Source of the DNA: Occallatibacter gabretensis
GTDB taxonomy: Bacteria; Acidobacteriota; Terriglobia; Terriglobales; Acidobacteriaceae
Assembly: GCF_001449115.1 (NCBI RefSeq)
Contig: NZ_LAIJ01000009.1
Span: forward strand, 62,001-126,000
DNA: 64,000 nucleotides
Direction of reading: 5' to 3'
The translations under genes and the position numbers were made by a program. This document shows, in pieces, positions 53,253 to 61,270 of the stretch. A model generated the notes under the pieces. The model was given only the letters and a program-made list of their open reading frames with translations, had not been told where the DNA came from and did not search any database. The first letter of the stretch is position 1; the number at the start of each line of letters is the position of its first letter.

Positions 53253-55583
53253 ATGGCGACTGTTCGGCAGTCAGTGACTTCGGGTGAGACCGGCGTTCCG
53301 CAGGGGTCTCAGGGAAATGCCGGACCCCATGCCGAATCCCGTCCTGTAGCCAAACCCAATCCCGCCACCTACACACAGGAAAGAATCAACGAGCGCTTTG
53401 AAGCGCTCGTCCGCCATGTGCAGGCCAATCGCCCCACAGAGGATAGTGCGCTCATCCGCAAGGCATGGGCCTTCTGCGTCACGCATCACGAAGGCCAGAT
53501 GCGCGCCTCCGGCGAGCCTTACATCATTCATCCGCTCGAAGTAGCCGAAGTTCTCGCCGAGATGAAGCTGGACGCCACGGCCATTGCCGCCGCGCTGCTG
53601 CATGATGCCGTGGAAGACACGCCTGCCACCAGCGAGGAGATTGCCGCAAAGTTCGGCGATCAGGTGGCGCACATTGTTGAAGGCGTCACCAAAATCGACA
53701 AGATTCAGTTCGCTAATCGGGAAGACCGCCAGGCCGAGAACGTGCGCAAGATGCTGCTGGCCATGGTCACCGACATTCGCGTGGTTCTTATCAAGCTCGC
53801 TGACCGGCTGCACAATATGCGCACGCTTGAACACCTCAAGCCGGAGCGGCAGGAAGCGATTGCTCGCGAGACGATGGACATCTACGCTCCACTCGCGCAT
53901 CGCCTGGGCATGGGCAAGGTTCGCGGCGAGCTTGAGGACCTGGCCTTCCGCTATACCGACCCGGTGAGCTACGAGCAGATGAGCGCTGAGGCCGAGTCAC
54001 GCCGGGCGGAAGGTGAGCAATTTCTGCGCACGGTGGAAGACACGCTCGTTGAGCAGCTTCGCGAAAACAATGTTGAAGCGCGTGTCGAGTGGCGGATCAA
54101 ACGCCTTTATTCCATCTTCCAGAAGATTGAGCGCGCCAAAGTCAGCTTTGACCAGGTCTACGATTTTCTCGCCGTTCGCGTCATCACGCAGGATCTCGCC
54201 GCCTGCTACGCGGTCTTTGGTCTGATTCATACGCTCTGGCGTCCCGTGCCCGGCCGCATCAAGGACTTCATCGCCATGCCGCGCGCCAACCGCTACCAGT
54301 CGCTGCACACCACGGTCATCGGCGAGGGCGGCCACCAGTTTGAAGTGCAGATTCGGACCGAAGAGATGCACCGCATTGCCGAGGAAGGCATTGCAGCGCA
54401 TTGGAAATACAAGGCCCGCGAGGGTTCGATCACCACGCGCGATGAGGAGCGGCTCAACTGGATTCGCCAGCTTGTGGAGTGGCAGAAGGAGATGACCGAC
54501 CCCAACGAATTTCTTTCAAGCCTGAAGATGGACCTCTACCCGGATGAGGTTTATACCTTCACGCCTAAAGGAAAGGTGGTTGTGGTTCCCGCGGACGGCA
54601 CGCCGGTGGATTTTGCTTACACGATTCATACCGACGTGGGCCACTCCTGCGTGGGCGCAAAGATCAATGGGCGCATGGTGCCGCTCCGCACCAAGCTCCG
54701 CACTGGCGACATTGTTGAAATCATCACGCAGAAAGATCACAAGCCCAGCCGTGACTGGCTCACCTTCGTCAAAAGCCCGCGTGCCCGGAACAAAATCAAG
54801 CACTGGCTCAATGAGGACCAGCGCGTGCGCGCAGTCGATATTGGCCGCAAGCTGCTGGAGCGCGCTGCAAAGAAATTCAAGGTTCCGCTCAGCCAGGTTA
54901 CGGATTCCGATCTCAGCCGCATTTCGAGCGAGTATGGCGTGGCTACCGCCGCAGATCTGCTGGCAACGCTTGGCCAGGGGAAACACTCCGCGCACCAGAT
55001 ACTGAATAAACTCGCTCCCGGCTATACCGATGTGCCGGAAGCAGAGCCCGTGGTCGAGCCCAAGCCCGGCGAAGGAGGCATGTCAGACGCCGTCCGCAAA
55101 CTGCACCTGACCGGCTCAGACTCGCTGGAAGTGGAAGGCCAGAACGATCTGCTTGTTTATCGTGCGCGATGCTGTAATCCGATCCGCGGCGAAGAGATTG
55201 TGGGCTATGTCACGCGCGGCAAGGGCGTGGCAGTGCATGCGCGCGGCTGCCCCAACGTGCAGAACCTGCTCTATGAGAGCGACCGGCGCATCAATGTGGA
55301 GTGGGCACGAACGCCCGACCAGCCGACCAGCCGCCTGCAGCGCTTTCCGGTGCGCGTCACCATCTATTGCGATGATCGCGCAGGTATGTTGAAGGAGCTG
55401 ACCGCTGTGATCTCCGACGACAACACGAACATCCGCAGCGTTGATACTCGCCAGACTGATGATGGCGAGGCTATCGTCGAGTTTGTTGTGGATGCTGAGG
55501 ATGTGCGCCATCTGAACAAGATGGTTCTGGGCCTGCGCCGAGTTCCCGGCGTCCGCACCGTGCAGCGCAGCCAGCAGCTTTAG
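53253..55583 (+). CDS. rel: bifunctional (p)ppGpp synthetase/hydrolase, RelA/SpoT family
   Basis: A 776-residue Rel protein: HD hydrolase domain (~45-200; HPLEVAEVLAEMKLDATAIA, AALLHDAVEDTPAT), synthetase domain (~255-370; YDFLAVRVITQDLAACYAVF, FIAMPRANRYQSLHTTVIGE), TGS domain (~400-465; VYTFTPKGKVVVVPADGTPV) and C-terminal ACT domain (VRVTIYCDDRAGMLKELTAV). The synthetase carries RIKD, the RXKD signature of bifunctional rather than synthetase-only enzymes. It makes and degrades the stringent-response alarmone. The Shine-Dalgarno before ATG 53253 is weak. Its TAG stop overlaps the TAA of the convergent acyl-CoA dehydrogenase gene. Confidence 0.96.
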   Translation: MATVRQSVTSGETGVPQGSQGNAGPHAESRPVAKPNPATYTQERINERFEALVRHVQANRPTEDSALIRKAWAFCVTHHEGQMRASGEPYIIHPLEVAEVLAEMKLDATAIAAALLHDAVEDTPATSEEIAAKFGDQVAHIVEGVTKIDKIQFANREDRQAENVRKMLLAMVTDIRVVLIKLADRLHNMRTLEHLKPERQEAIARETMDIYAPLAHRLGMGKVRGELEDLAFRYTDPVSYEQMSAEAESRRAEGEQFLRTVEDTLVEQLRENNVEARVEWRIKRLYSIFQKIERAKVSFDQVYDFLAVRVITQDLAACYAVFGLIHTLWRPVPGRIKDFIAMPRANRYQSLHTTVIGEGGHQFEVQIRTEEMHRIAEEGIAAHWKYKAREGSITTRDEERLNWIRQLVEWQKEMTDPNEFLSSLKMDLYPDEVYTFTPKGKVVVVPADGTPVDFAYTIHTDVGHSCVGAKINGRMVPLRTKLRTGDIVEIITQKDHKPSRDWLTFVKSPRARNKIKHWLNEDQRVRAVDIGRKLLERAAKKFKVPLSQVTDSDLSRISSEYGVATAADLLATLGQGKHSAHQILNKLAPGYTDVPEAEPVVEPKPGEGGMSDAVRKLHLTGSDSLEVEGQNDLLVYRARCCNPIRGEEIVGYVTRGKGVAVHARGCPNVQNLLYESDRRINVEWARTPDQPTSRLQRFPVRVTIYCDDRAGMLKELTAVISDDNTNIRSVDTRQTDDGEAIVEFVVDAEDVRHLNKMVLGLRRVPGVRTVQRSQQL

Positions 55584-56740
55584 CTCTTCAGCACCAGTTT
55601 CGCAATTGTCATCAGCTGCATGTTCGAAGTGCCTTCATAGATTTTGCCTACCTTGGCGTCGCGATAGTATTTTTCCGCCGGATAGTCGCGGACGAAGCCG
55701 TTGCCGCCAAATATTTCCACACATTGGCTTGCCACGCGCTCCGCTACCTGGGAAGCGAAGAGCTTGGTCATGGCGGCCTCTTTCACATATGGCTTGCCTG
55801 CGTCCTTGAGCCGCGCGGCGTTGTAAACCAGGAGGCGTGCCGCTTCGATATCGGTGGCCATCTGGGCCAGCGTGAACTGCACTGCCTGAAACTCCGCAAT
55901 CGCCTTGCCGAACTGCTTGCGCTCCTGCGCGTAGCGAGCCGCTTGCTGCCATGCGCCTTCCGCCAGTCCAAGCATCTGCGCGCCGATACCGATGCGGCCT
56001 TCGTTCAGTGTCTCAATGGCGATCTTGTAGCCCTTGCCTGCTTCGCCGAGCACGTTTGCGGCGGGCACTTCGCAATTGTCCAGAATCAGCTCACAGGTGC
56101 TGCTGGCGCGGATGCCCAGCTTGTCTTCCTTGCGGCCCACGGACAGGCCCGGCGTTCCCTGTTCAATGACAAACGCGGTGATGCCGCGATAGCCTGCTGC
56201 GGGATCGATCGTCGCAAAGACGATGAACAATCCTGCTTCGCGCGCATTGCTGATCCAGAGCTTGCGTCCATTCAGCCGGTAACCGCTGGCTGTGACCTCG
56301 GCGCGCGTCTGCAGGGCGAATGCGTCAGAGCCCGATCCTGCTTCGCTCAGTGCGTAGGCTCCAATGGTGTCTGCGGCCAGCTTGGGGAGCCACGTTCGCT
56401 TCTGTTCTTCGCTTGCCCAGCGACGCAGCGCATTCACCACCAGCGTGTTGTGCACATCCACCAGCACGGCCACGGCCGGATCGACGGTTGAGATCGCCTC
56501 GATCGCCAGTACAGCGTCAAAGAAGTTGCCTTCCGCGCCGCCGTAAATCTCGGGGACCTCAATTCCCATGAGACCAAGCTCGAAGATTTTATGCACAATC
56601 TCGGGAGCCATCTTCTGCTCTTCGTCCATGGTGCGAACGTGGGGAGCAATAGTCTCCTCAGCAAACTGCCGAACGGTGGAGTAAAAGAGATTTTCGTCTT
56701 CACTGAGCTGGGTAAGCGGGCCGGCGTGGGAATGAGTCAA
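55580..56740 (-). CDS. acyl-CoA dehydrogenase
   Basis: A ~386-residue flavoprotein dehydrogenase: GAYALSEAGSGSDAFALQTR, YRLNGRKLWISNAREAGLFI, LGIRASSTCELILDNCEVPA, GRIGIGAQMLGLAEGAWQQA and VGKIYEGTSNMQLMTIAKLV with the catalytic-type Glu in IYEGTSN. It oxidises short- or medium-chain acyl-CoA at C2-C3 and passes electrons to ETF. I chose the TTG at 56740 because GGAGGT lies nine bases upstream; the in-frame ATG at 56749 directly abuts that Shine-Dalgarno and the TTG at 56797 has none. Confidence 0.92.
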   Translation of the reverse strand: MTHSHAGPLTQLSEDENLFYSTVRQFAEETIAPHVRTMDEEQKMAPEIVHKIFELGLMGIEVPEIYGGAEGNFFDAVLAIEAISTVDPAVAVLVDVHNTLVVNALRRWASEEQKRTWLPKLAADTIGAYALSEAGSGSDAFALQTRAEVTASGYRLNGRKLWISNAREAGLFIVFATIDPAAGYRGITAFVIEQGTPGLSVGRKEDKLGIRASSTCELILDNCEVPAANVLGEAGKGYKIAIETLNEGRIGIGAQMLGLAEGAWQQAARYAQERKQFGKAIAEFQAVQFTLAQMATDIEAARLLVYNAARLKDAGKPYVKEAAMTKLFASQVAERVASQCVEIFGGNGFVRDYPAEKYYRDAKVGKIYEGTSNMQLMTIAKLVLKS

Positions 56741-56749
56741 GCAGTACAT

Positions 56750-56755
56750 ACCTCC
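56750..56755 (-). promoter_or_regulatory. ribosome-binding site deciding the acyl-CoA dehydrogenase start
   Basis: GGAGGT on the minus strand is followed by nine bases and then TTG (56740). The spacing is zero to the nearby ATG, so TTG is the likelier initiator. Confidence 0.65.
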
Positions 56756-56800
56756 GGAATCGGAGTTTATCAAAGGTGTCGTGGAATCCGCGTGCAATGA

Positions 56801-56833
56801 GAAAGGCAGGCGCCTGTTGAACGCCTGCCTTTC
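56801..56833 (-). terminator. hairpin terminator after the S53 protease gene
   Basis: A perfect 12-bp stem GAAAGGCAGGCG / CGCCTGCCTTTC with a 9-base loop, 33 bases beyond the protease stop codon. The U-tract outside the stem is poor, but the CTTTC end of the stem may serve. Confidence 0.7.
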
Positions 56834-56866
56834 GAGTTTCGTGCTGGTCTTCGTGCTGCTTTGCGG

Positions 56867-59821
56867 TTAATCGATCACGAAGGAAAAGGTTGTGGTGGCA
56901 GTGATCGTAGCTGTCGCCGAGTCCTCCGCCTGGATTGTTGTGGTGTAGGTGCCCTTGGGCGGGTTGGAGACGGTGTTGCCGTTTGTACTGCCGCAGGCTG
57001 AGAGCGCCATACCGACGGTGGCCAGCAGCAGGACGGCAACCAGGCCGCGCAGCTTACGTGAGCGCCGTCCGATAAAGCCGATTGCCAATAGTCCGGCAAA
57101 GGCTATGCCTTCCGGAAGCAGGCTGCGAGGCTCGCTCTTAGCTGCGATCCGCTTGCCCATCAGCTCGCGCAGTTGGTGCATTCCGGTGCGCTTGACCGCG
57201 TCTGCTGTGAGGCAATCGGAGGCATTGGTGTCGAGAACCAGCTGCGTGCTCGCCGCAGAGGAGTTGCCGATCATTACCTCTCCATTGCCCGAGCTGTTGG
57301 CGCTTGTGAAGCCGCCGCACAGGTTGGCAAGCGTGTTATCGGAGGAGCCAAAATCCACACCGAGAATCACAGTGCCGGTATAACCGCCGCTGGGCGTCAC
57401 GAGAATGGTTTCGCTACCCTGGCTGCCCTGGCTCACTGTCAGCGTAGAGGGAGTAGCGGAGACGGCGATGGCCCCGCTGCCGGAGCTGTTGGCCTGCACA
57501 TTGACTGTCACACTGCCCGTGGACGCGCCGAATGTCGTAGTGGCCGGGAAGCTGGCAGTAATGGTATGCACGCCCGTGGTGGTGAAGGTGTTATTGAACG
57601 AAGCGGTGGCTGCGGAACCGCTCGTTGTAAGCGGGTACGAGGTTGCTGTTCCACCGTCGATGGAGACGCTCACAGATCCTGTAGGCACCGTAGTTCCGCT
57701 GGCTGCAGAGACCGTAATCGTGAAGGTATCGCTGGTATTCACCACCGGCGCTGCGTTCGAGGGCGTAATCGTCGTTGTGGTGCCGATGAGCGTGGATGTG
57801 CTCGACGGCCATGCAGTTACCAGGTTCTTCAGGTCGAGCGAGCCAAGTCCTGTCACCATGTCATAGCCCGTGCCGGCGGAGTAGCCGCCGCTGCCGGGGC
57901 AGGGTGATTCCGTGCACTCATTGGTGCCCGTTGTGATGTCATGGAAGGCCGTGGCATACGTGGCGGAGTTTGCGGCCAGCATATACAGCTGCGTGTTGGC
58001 GAGACCCTGACCCGTGGTGTATCCGTTGGCCTGATTCAGAATCGCCATCTCGCCAGCGAAGATCGGCGCGGCAAAACTGGTACCACCGGCAATGGTGAAG
58101 AAAAAGGTAAGGGAATCATAGAACTGGCCGTTGCCGCAGCTCGCTCCTTGTTGCTGACCCCAGTCGGTTGGATCGCTGCTGCAAAACAGATAGCCGGGAT
58201 AGTTCGGCGAGGAATACAACGCCACATCCGGCACAAGACGAAACTTGCTGCTGGGGTTTGCCTCCCCCGTCTTGGTGAAGTACGCAGTTTGCCAACTGGG
58301 TTGAGCGGTCAGCGTACTGATTCCGCCTCCGCTGGCACTGACACATGAAAAGGACGCCGCGCAGTTGGGGTTGTCGGATGAATTTGTGTTGATTACGTCA
58401 TCATTCCAGGCGACCTCAGGGATGTAGGAGAGCGCCGAAGTGAGCACAATCCCGTTGCTGGCGCTGGATGCCGAGCTCCAGTACATGCCTACCTGGTCGT
58501 TTGCTGCGGTGATCTCCGTGCCACCCACAGCGGTAACATACGCGCTGCTGGCCGGGTAATTTACTGCCACCCCATTCTGCGTCGCGGTAGGGAGGTCGGT
58601 GAATCCGTAGCAACCTGTGGCGCCTGAATCCCCCGAGGAGGCAATCACCGTCTGGCCCTGAGACATGGCCTGTGCGCCCCACGATTCAAAGGTCGTGAAG
58701 TCAGTCTGCGTCAGTTCCGGTTCGCACGAGCCGTAGCTGATGCTGATAATGTTGCCGATATTTTGATCTACGGCATACTGGTAGGACGCAAAGACGCCTA
58801 GATTCGAGCTTGCGCCTGTGTAGACAAAGTTGATGGTTGCTCCGGGAGCTGTTGCGCCGGAGTATTCGACGTCCAGGTCGCTCTCACCTTCATCGCCATC
58901 CGCATTGATCGCAGAGGCGCCTGTACCGGGAACCAGGGTCATGGTCGGGTCTTTGACTGTAAGGCCTGCCGCCTGCTGAAAGTTCTCAATGTCGCTATTT
59001 TGAATAGCCGACTGCCCCATGATGGCAATGGTCTGGCCTGTGCCGTTGTTTCCCGCACCGATGAGCGGGTTAATGTCATACGCGACCTTGATATCGCCGG
59101 GAGTGAAGAATACGTCCTCATCGCCATTGGAGTCGACGACGGTATAGAGAGGCCTGGCGGGCTTTGCCAGCAGCTTTCTATGGACAAGCATCGACCGCGG
59201 CTTAAAGTCATTGAGGCCCAGCACGCCCGAAACCAGCGGAGCTACGGCGGTGGGAATCGAAAGCGCGGTTGAAGGCGCCATGTGCTTGACGCCGGCCAGG
59301 TTGTAGTAGTGCATCTCGGTAGCGAAGGTCTGCTCCACGCTCCCAGCCGTGCCGGAGAAGTGAATCGCATTGCGGCTGCGGCTGATGGAGTCTACGGCGA
59401 ATCCCTGTCGTTCAAGCCAGCTCTGCACCTTTTCGATGTCAGCATCGGCGACTCCGAAGCGCGCTGCAAACTGATCCGGCGTCAGCCACTGATGGAACTG
59501 CGGCGAGCCTGGAGTCTGTTGCGCCTTGAGCAACGTCTGCAGATTTGCTTCCTGCGCCGCGGAGCGACTGAAGGAGATAGTGACGCCGGTCAGCCTGGTA
59601 TCGGCAGGAACGCGGCCTGCATCGAGCTGGGCAAGCGCCAGAGGGTGCTTTGAGCCTGGAAGCACGGATTGTTCACTGCTGTTGATTTCCGCTGAAATGC
59701 GTACCGCAGGGCTCTGGGCGACCAACGGACCAGCCGTTAGAGCCAATGCTGTAATTGCGCACCAGAGCTGCAACCGGGGGCGAAGCTGCCTCTGCTGAAA
59801 AAATGCATCTATCATCTTCAT
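56867..59821 (-). CDS. S53 family (kumamolisin/sedolisin-type) secreted acid protease with Ig-like domain and C-terminal membrane module
   Basis: A 984-residue protein. Signal peptide (1-35), pro-kumamolisin activation domain (~45-190; LLKAQQTPGSPQFHQWLTPD), then the S53 catalytic domain with GESDLDVEYSGATAPGA carrying the Glu-x3-Asp pair (~312-316), IASSGDSGATGC with the oxyanion Asp and GGTSFAAPIFAGEM with the nucleophile Ser (~580), and calcium-site text GYDMVTGLGSLDL. An Ig-like repeat (VPTGSVSVSIDGGTATSYPL) follows, then a second beta-rich stretch, and a tail with two hydrophobic segments separated by RRSRK, ACGSTNG and a beta-like end. It should self-activate at low pH and digest extracellular protein, as S53 enzymes of acidobacteria do. 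Confidence 0.93.
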   Translation of the reverse strand: MKMIDAFFQQRQLRPRLQLWCAITALALTAGPLVAQSPAVRISAEINSSEQSVLPGSKHPLALAQLDAGRVPADTRLTGVTISFSRSAAQEANLQTLLKAQQTPGSPQFHQWLTPDQFAARFGVADADIEKVQSWLERQGFAVDSISRSRNAIHFSGTAGSVEQTFATEMHYYNLAGVKHMAPSTALSIPTAVAPLVSGVLGLNDFKPRSMLVHRKLLAKPARPLYTVVDSNGDEDVFFTPGDIKVAYDINPLIGAGNNGTGQTIAIMGQSAIQNSDIENFQQAAGLTVKDPTMTLVPGTGASAINADGDEGESDLDVEYSGATAPGATINFVYTGASSNLGVFASYQYAVDQNIGNIISISYGSCEPELTQTDFTTFESWGAQAMSQGQTVIASSGDSGATGCYGFTDLPTATQNGVAVNYPASSAYVTAVGGTEITAANDQVGMYWSSASSASNGIVLTSALSYIPEVAWNDDVINTNSSDNPNCAASFSCVSASGGGISTLTAQPSWQTAYFTKTGEANPSSKFRLVPDVALYSSPNYPGYLFCSSDPTDWGQQQGASCGNGQFYDSLTFFFTIAGGTSFAAPIFAGEMAILNQANGYTTGQGLANTQLYMLAANSATYATAFHDITTGTNECTESPCPGSGGYSAGTGYDMVTGLGSLDLKNLVTAWPSSTSTLIGTTTTITPSNAAPVVNTSDTFTITVSAASGTTVPTGSVSVSIDGGTATSYPLTTSGSAATASFNNTFTTTGVHTITASFPATTTFGASTGSVTVNVQANSSGSGAIAVSATPSTLTVSQGSQGSETILVTPSGGYTGTVILGVDFGSSDNTLANLCGGFTSANSSGNGEVMIGNSSAASTQLVLDTNASDCLTADAVKRTGMHQLRELMGKRIAAKSEPRSLLPEGIAFAGLLAIGFIGRRSRKLRGLVAVLLLATVGMALSACGSTNGNTVSNPPKGTYTTTIQAEDSATATITATTTFSFVID

Positions 59822-60068
59822 GGAATTTTCCTTGTGGCCTTACCGTAGATCGAGGAGAGGGGCTTACGTTGAGCCCACACAATCTATCTGGAGCCTGCGA
59901 TCGAACAAATTCGACAGCGCAGAGCTTCATTCAGCTACTTCTTTCGGGAGACATGGACGAGAGCAGACTGAGAATCCCCCGAGTAAATAGACTCTTCTCT
60001 GGGCACAAAGTTGTGGTGACGGAGTTTTTGCCACAGCTGTACCCAAACAAAGGGCCTGAAATGTGCCC

Positions 60069-61064
60069 CTATTCTACTATCAGCAGATTCGCCTTAGCCT
60101 TGCCTCGGGCCACGAACCGGTTGGAGCGCCAGGCAATGGCCAGCTTTTCGCCACGCAGCAGCTTGCGAATCTGCCCGCGCGCATGGTCCGCCCAGGGGCC
60201 GTTACGGTCGAGCCGGACGTAAGACTGCCAGTGACGCAATGCGCTGCGCCGCTGCTCCTTGCGCTCATAGGCGAGAGCCAGATTATAGTGCGCGTCCGCA
60301 TATTTGGGAGAAAGCACGACCGCCTGGCGGTAGGCCTCGATGGACTCGTCCGGCCTGTCCAGCTCATCCAGCACGTTGCCCAGATCGAAAAATGCCAGCA
60401 CGTACTCGGGATCGGCCTTGGTGGCGCGGCGGTAGAGATCTTCCGCACGTTCGTATTTGCGCAGGTGGAAGTAGATGGTGCCGAGATTGATGTAGGCCGG
60501 GGCGTAGTCCGGATTGGAGACGATGATCTCCTCATATATAGCCATCGCCTGGCGCTTCTCCCCGGCTTCCTCGGCCTGAACGGCGGCCAGGAAACGAGTC
60601 TGCACGGGTGATGTGCTTGCATTGGCGCGGCGAAGCGGCTGCGGGGCCTTGGCGGCCTCTTTGCCTGGAACGTGCTCGAAGTCAAAGACAAGCTGACGGC
60701 GGATGGGATCAAAGATGCCGCCGAGATGGCGGAAGACGATCTGCTTGCCGGCACGGACGGCGGTTGCTTCCTGCAGCGGATTCGCCATTCCGGAGACGGC
60801 CTGCATGGCTGTAATCGAGTGACGAATTGAGGAAGCCGACACATCCTCGGCTCGAAGCAAGCGCAAGGTTCGCAGCGGGCCTAGATCCTGAACGGTGTAG
60901 CTCTCGCGCGCGGCGATGAGTCCGGCGCGTTCCCAACCCTGAAGCTGATGCGGTGTGATTTGGAGAATCCGCAAAACGTCGTGGCGGCTGAAGTTCTGGC
61001 AAGCGCTGATTTCAGCGGCGCCTGCCTGACTCACTTGACCTGGGCGGCTAAGGTACTGGCTCAC
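60069..61064 (-). CDS. MerR-like helix-turn-helix fused to TPR repeats
   Basis: A 331-residue soluble protein. Residues ~25-90 match a MerR-type DNA-binding domain (FSRHDVLRILQITPHQLQGW, ERAGLIAARESYTVQDL, LRTLRLLRAEDVSASSIRHS). A linker with VFRHLGGIFDPIRRQLVFDF follows, and from ~160 there are TPR repeats (AVQAEEAGEKRQAMAIYEEI, YAPAYINLGTIYFHLRKYER, YVLAFFDLGNVLDELDRPDE, YADAHYNLALAYERKEQRRS). The combination implies a transcription factor whose activity is set by protein binding. The short final segment is basic. It seems to be a single-gene unit. Confidence 0.82.
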   Translation of the reverse strand: MSQYLSRPGQVSQAGAAEISACQNFSRHDVLRILQITPHQLQGWERAGLIAARESYTVQDLGPLRTLRLLRAEDVSASSIRHSITAMQAVSGMANPLQEATAVRAGKQIVFRHLGGIFDPIRRQLVFDFEHVPGKEAAKAPQPLRRANASTSPVQTRFLAAVQAEEAGEKRQAMAIYEEIIVSNPDYAPAYINLGTIYFHLRKYERAEDLYRRATKADPEYVLAFFDLGNVLDELDRPDESIEAYRQAVVLSPKYADAHYNLALAYERKEQRRSALRHWQSYVRLDRNGPWADHARGQIRKLLRGEKLAIAWRSNRFVARGKAKANLLIVE

Positions 61065-61270
61065 TCGTCTTTGCTCCCCTGGTTTCGTCTGACGCGACCG
61101 AATCTCGATTACGATCTTCGCTCCGCCTGGACATTGCGTGGATCAGGAGGAACCGCTCTTGCTGCGATTATGCCAAGAATAAGCGTGGATAAGCTGTCCT
61201 GAATTAAGACTGAGCAAAAAAAGCTGGTGGATAACAGTACCTGACTTGGTTCACGAACTCAGCTAACCCG

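Noticed and set aside
61180..61250. Two DnaA-box-like sequences (TTATCCACG and TTATCCACC on the minus strand)
   Set aside because: Both miss the consensus at the last base, only two are present, and there is no dnaA, dnaN or AT-rich unwinding element, so no origin is claimed.
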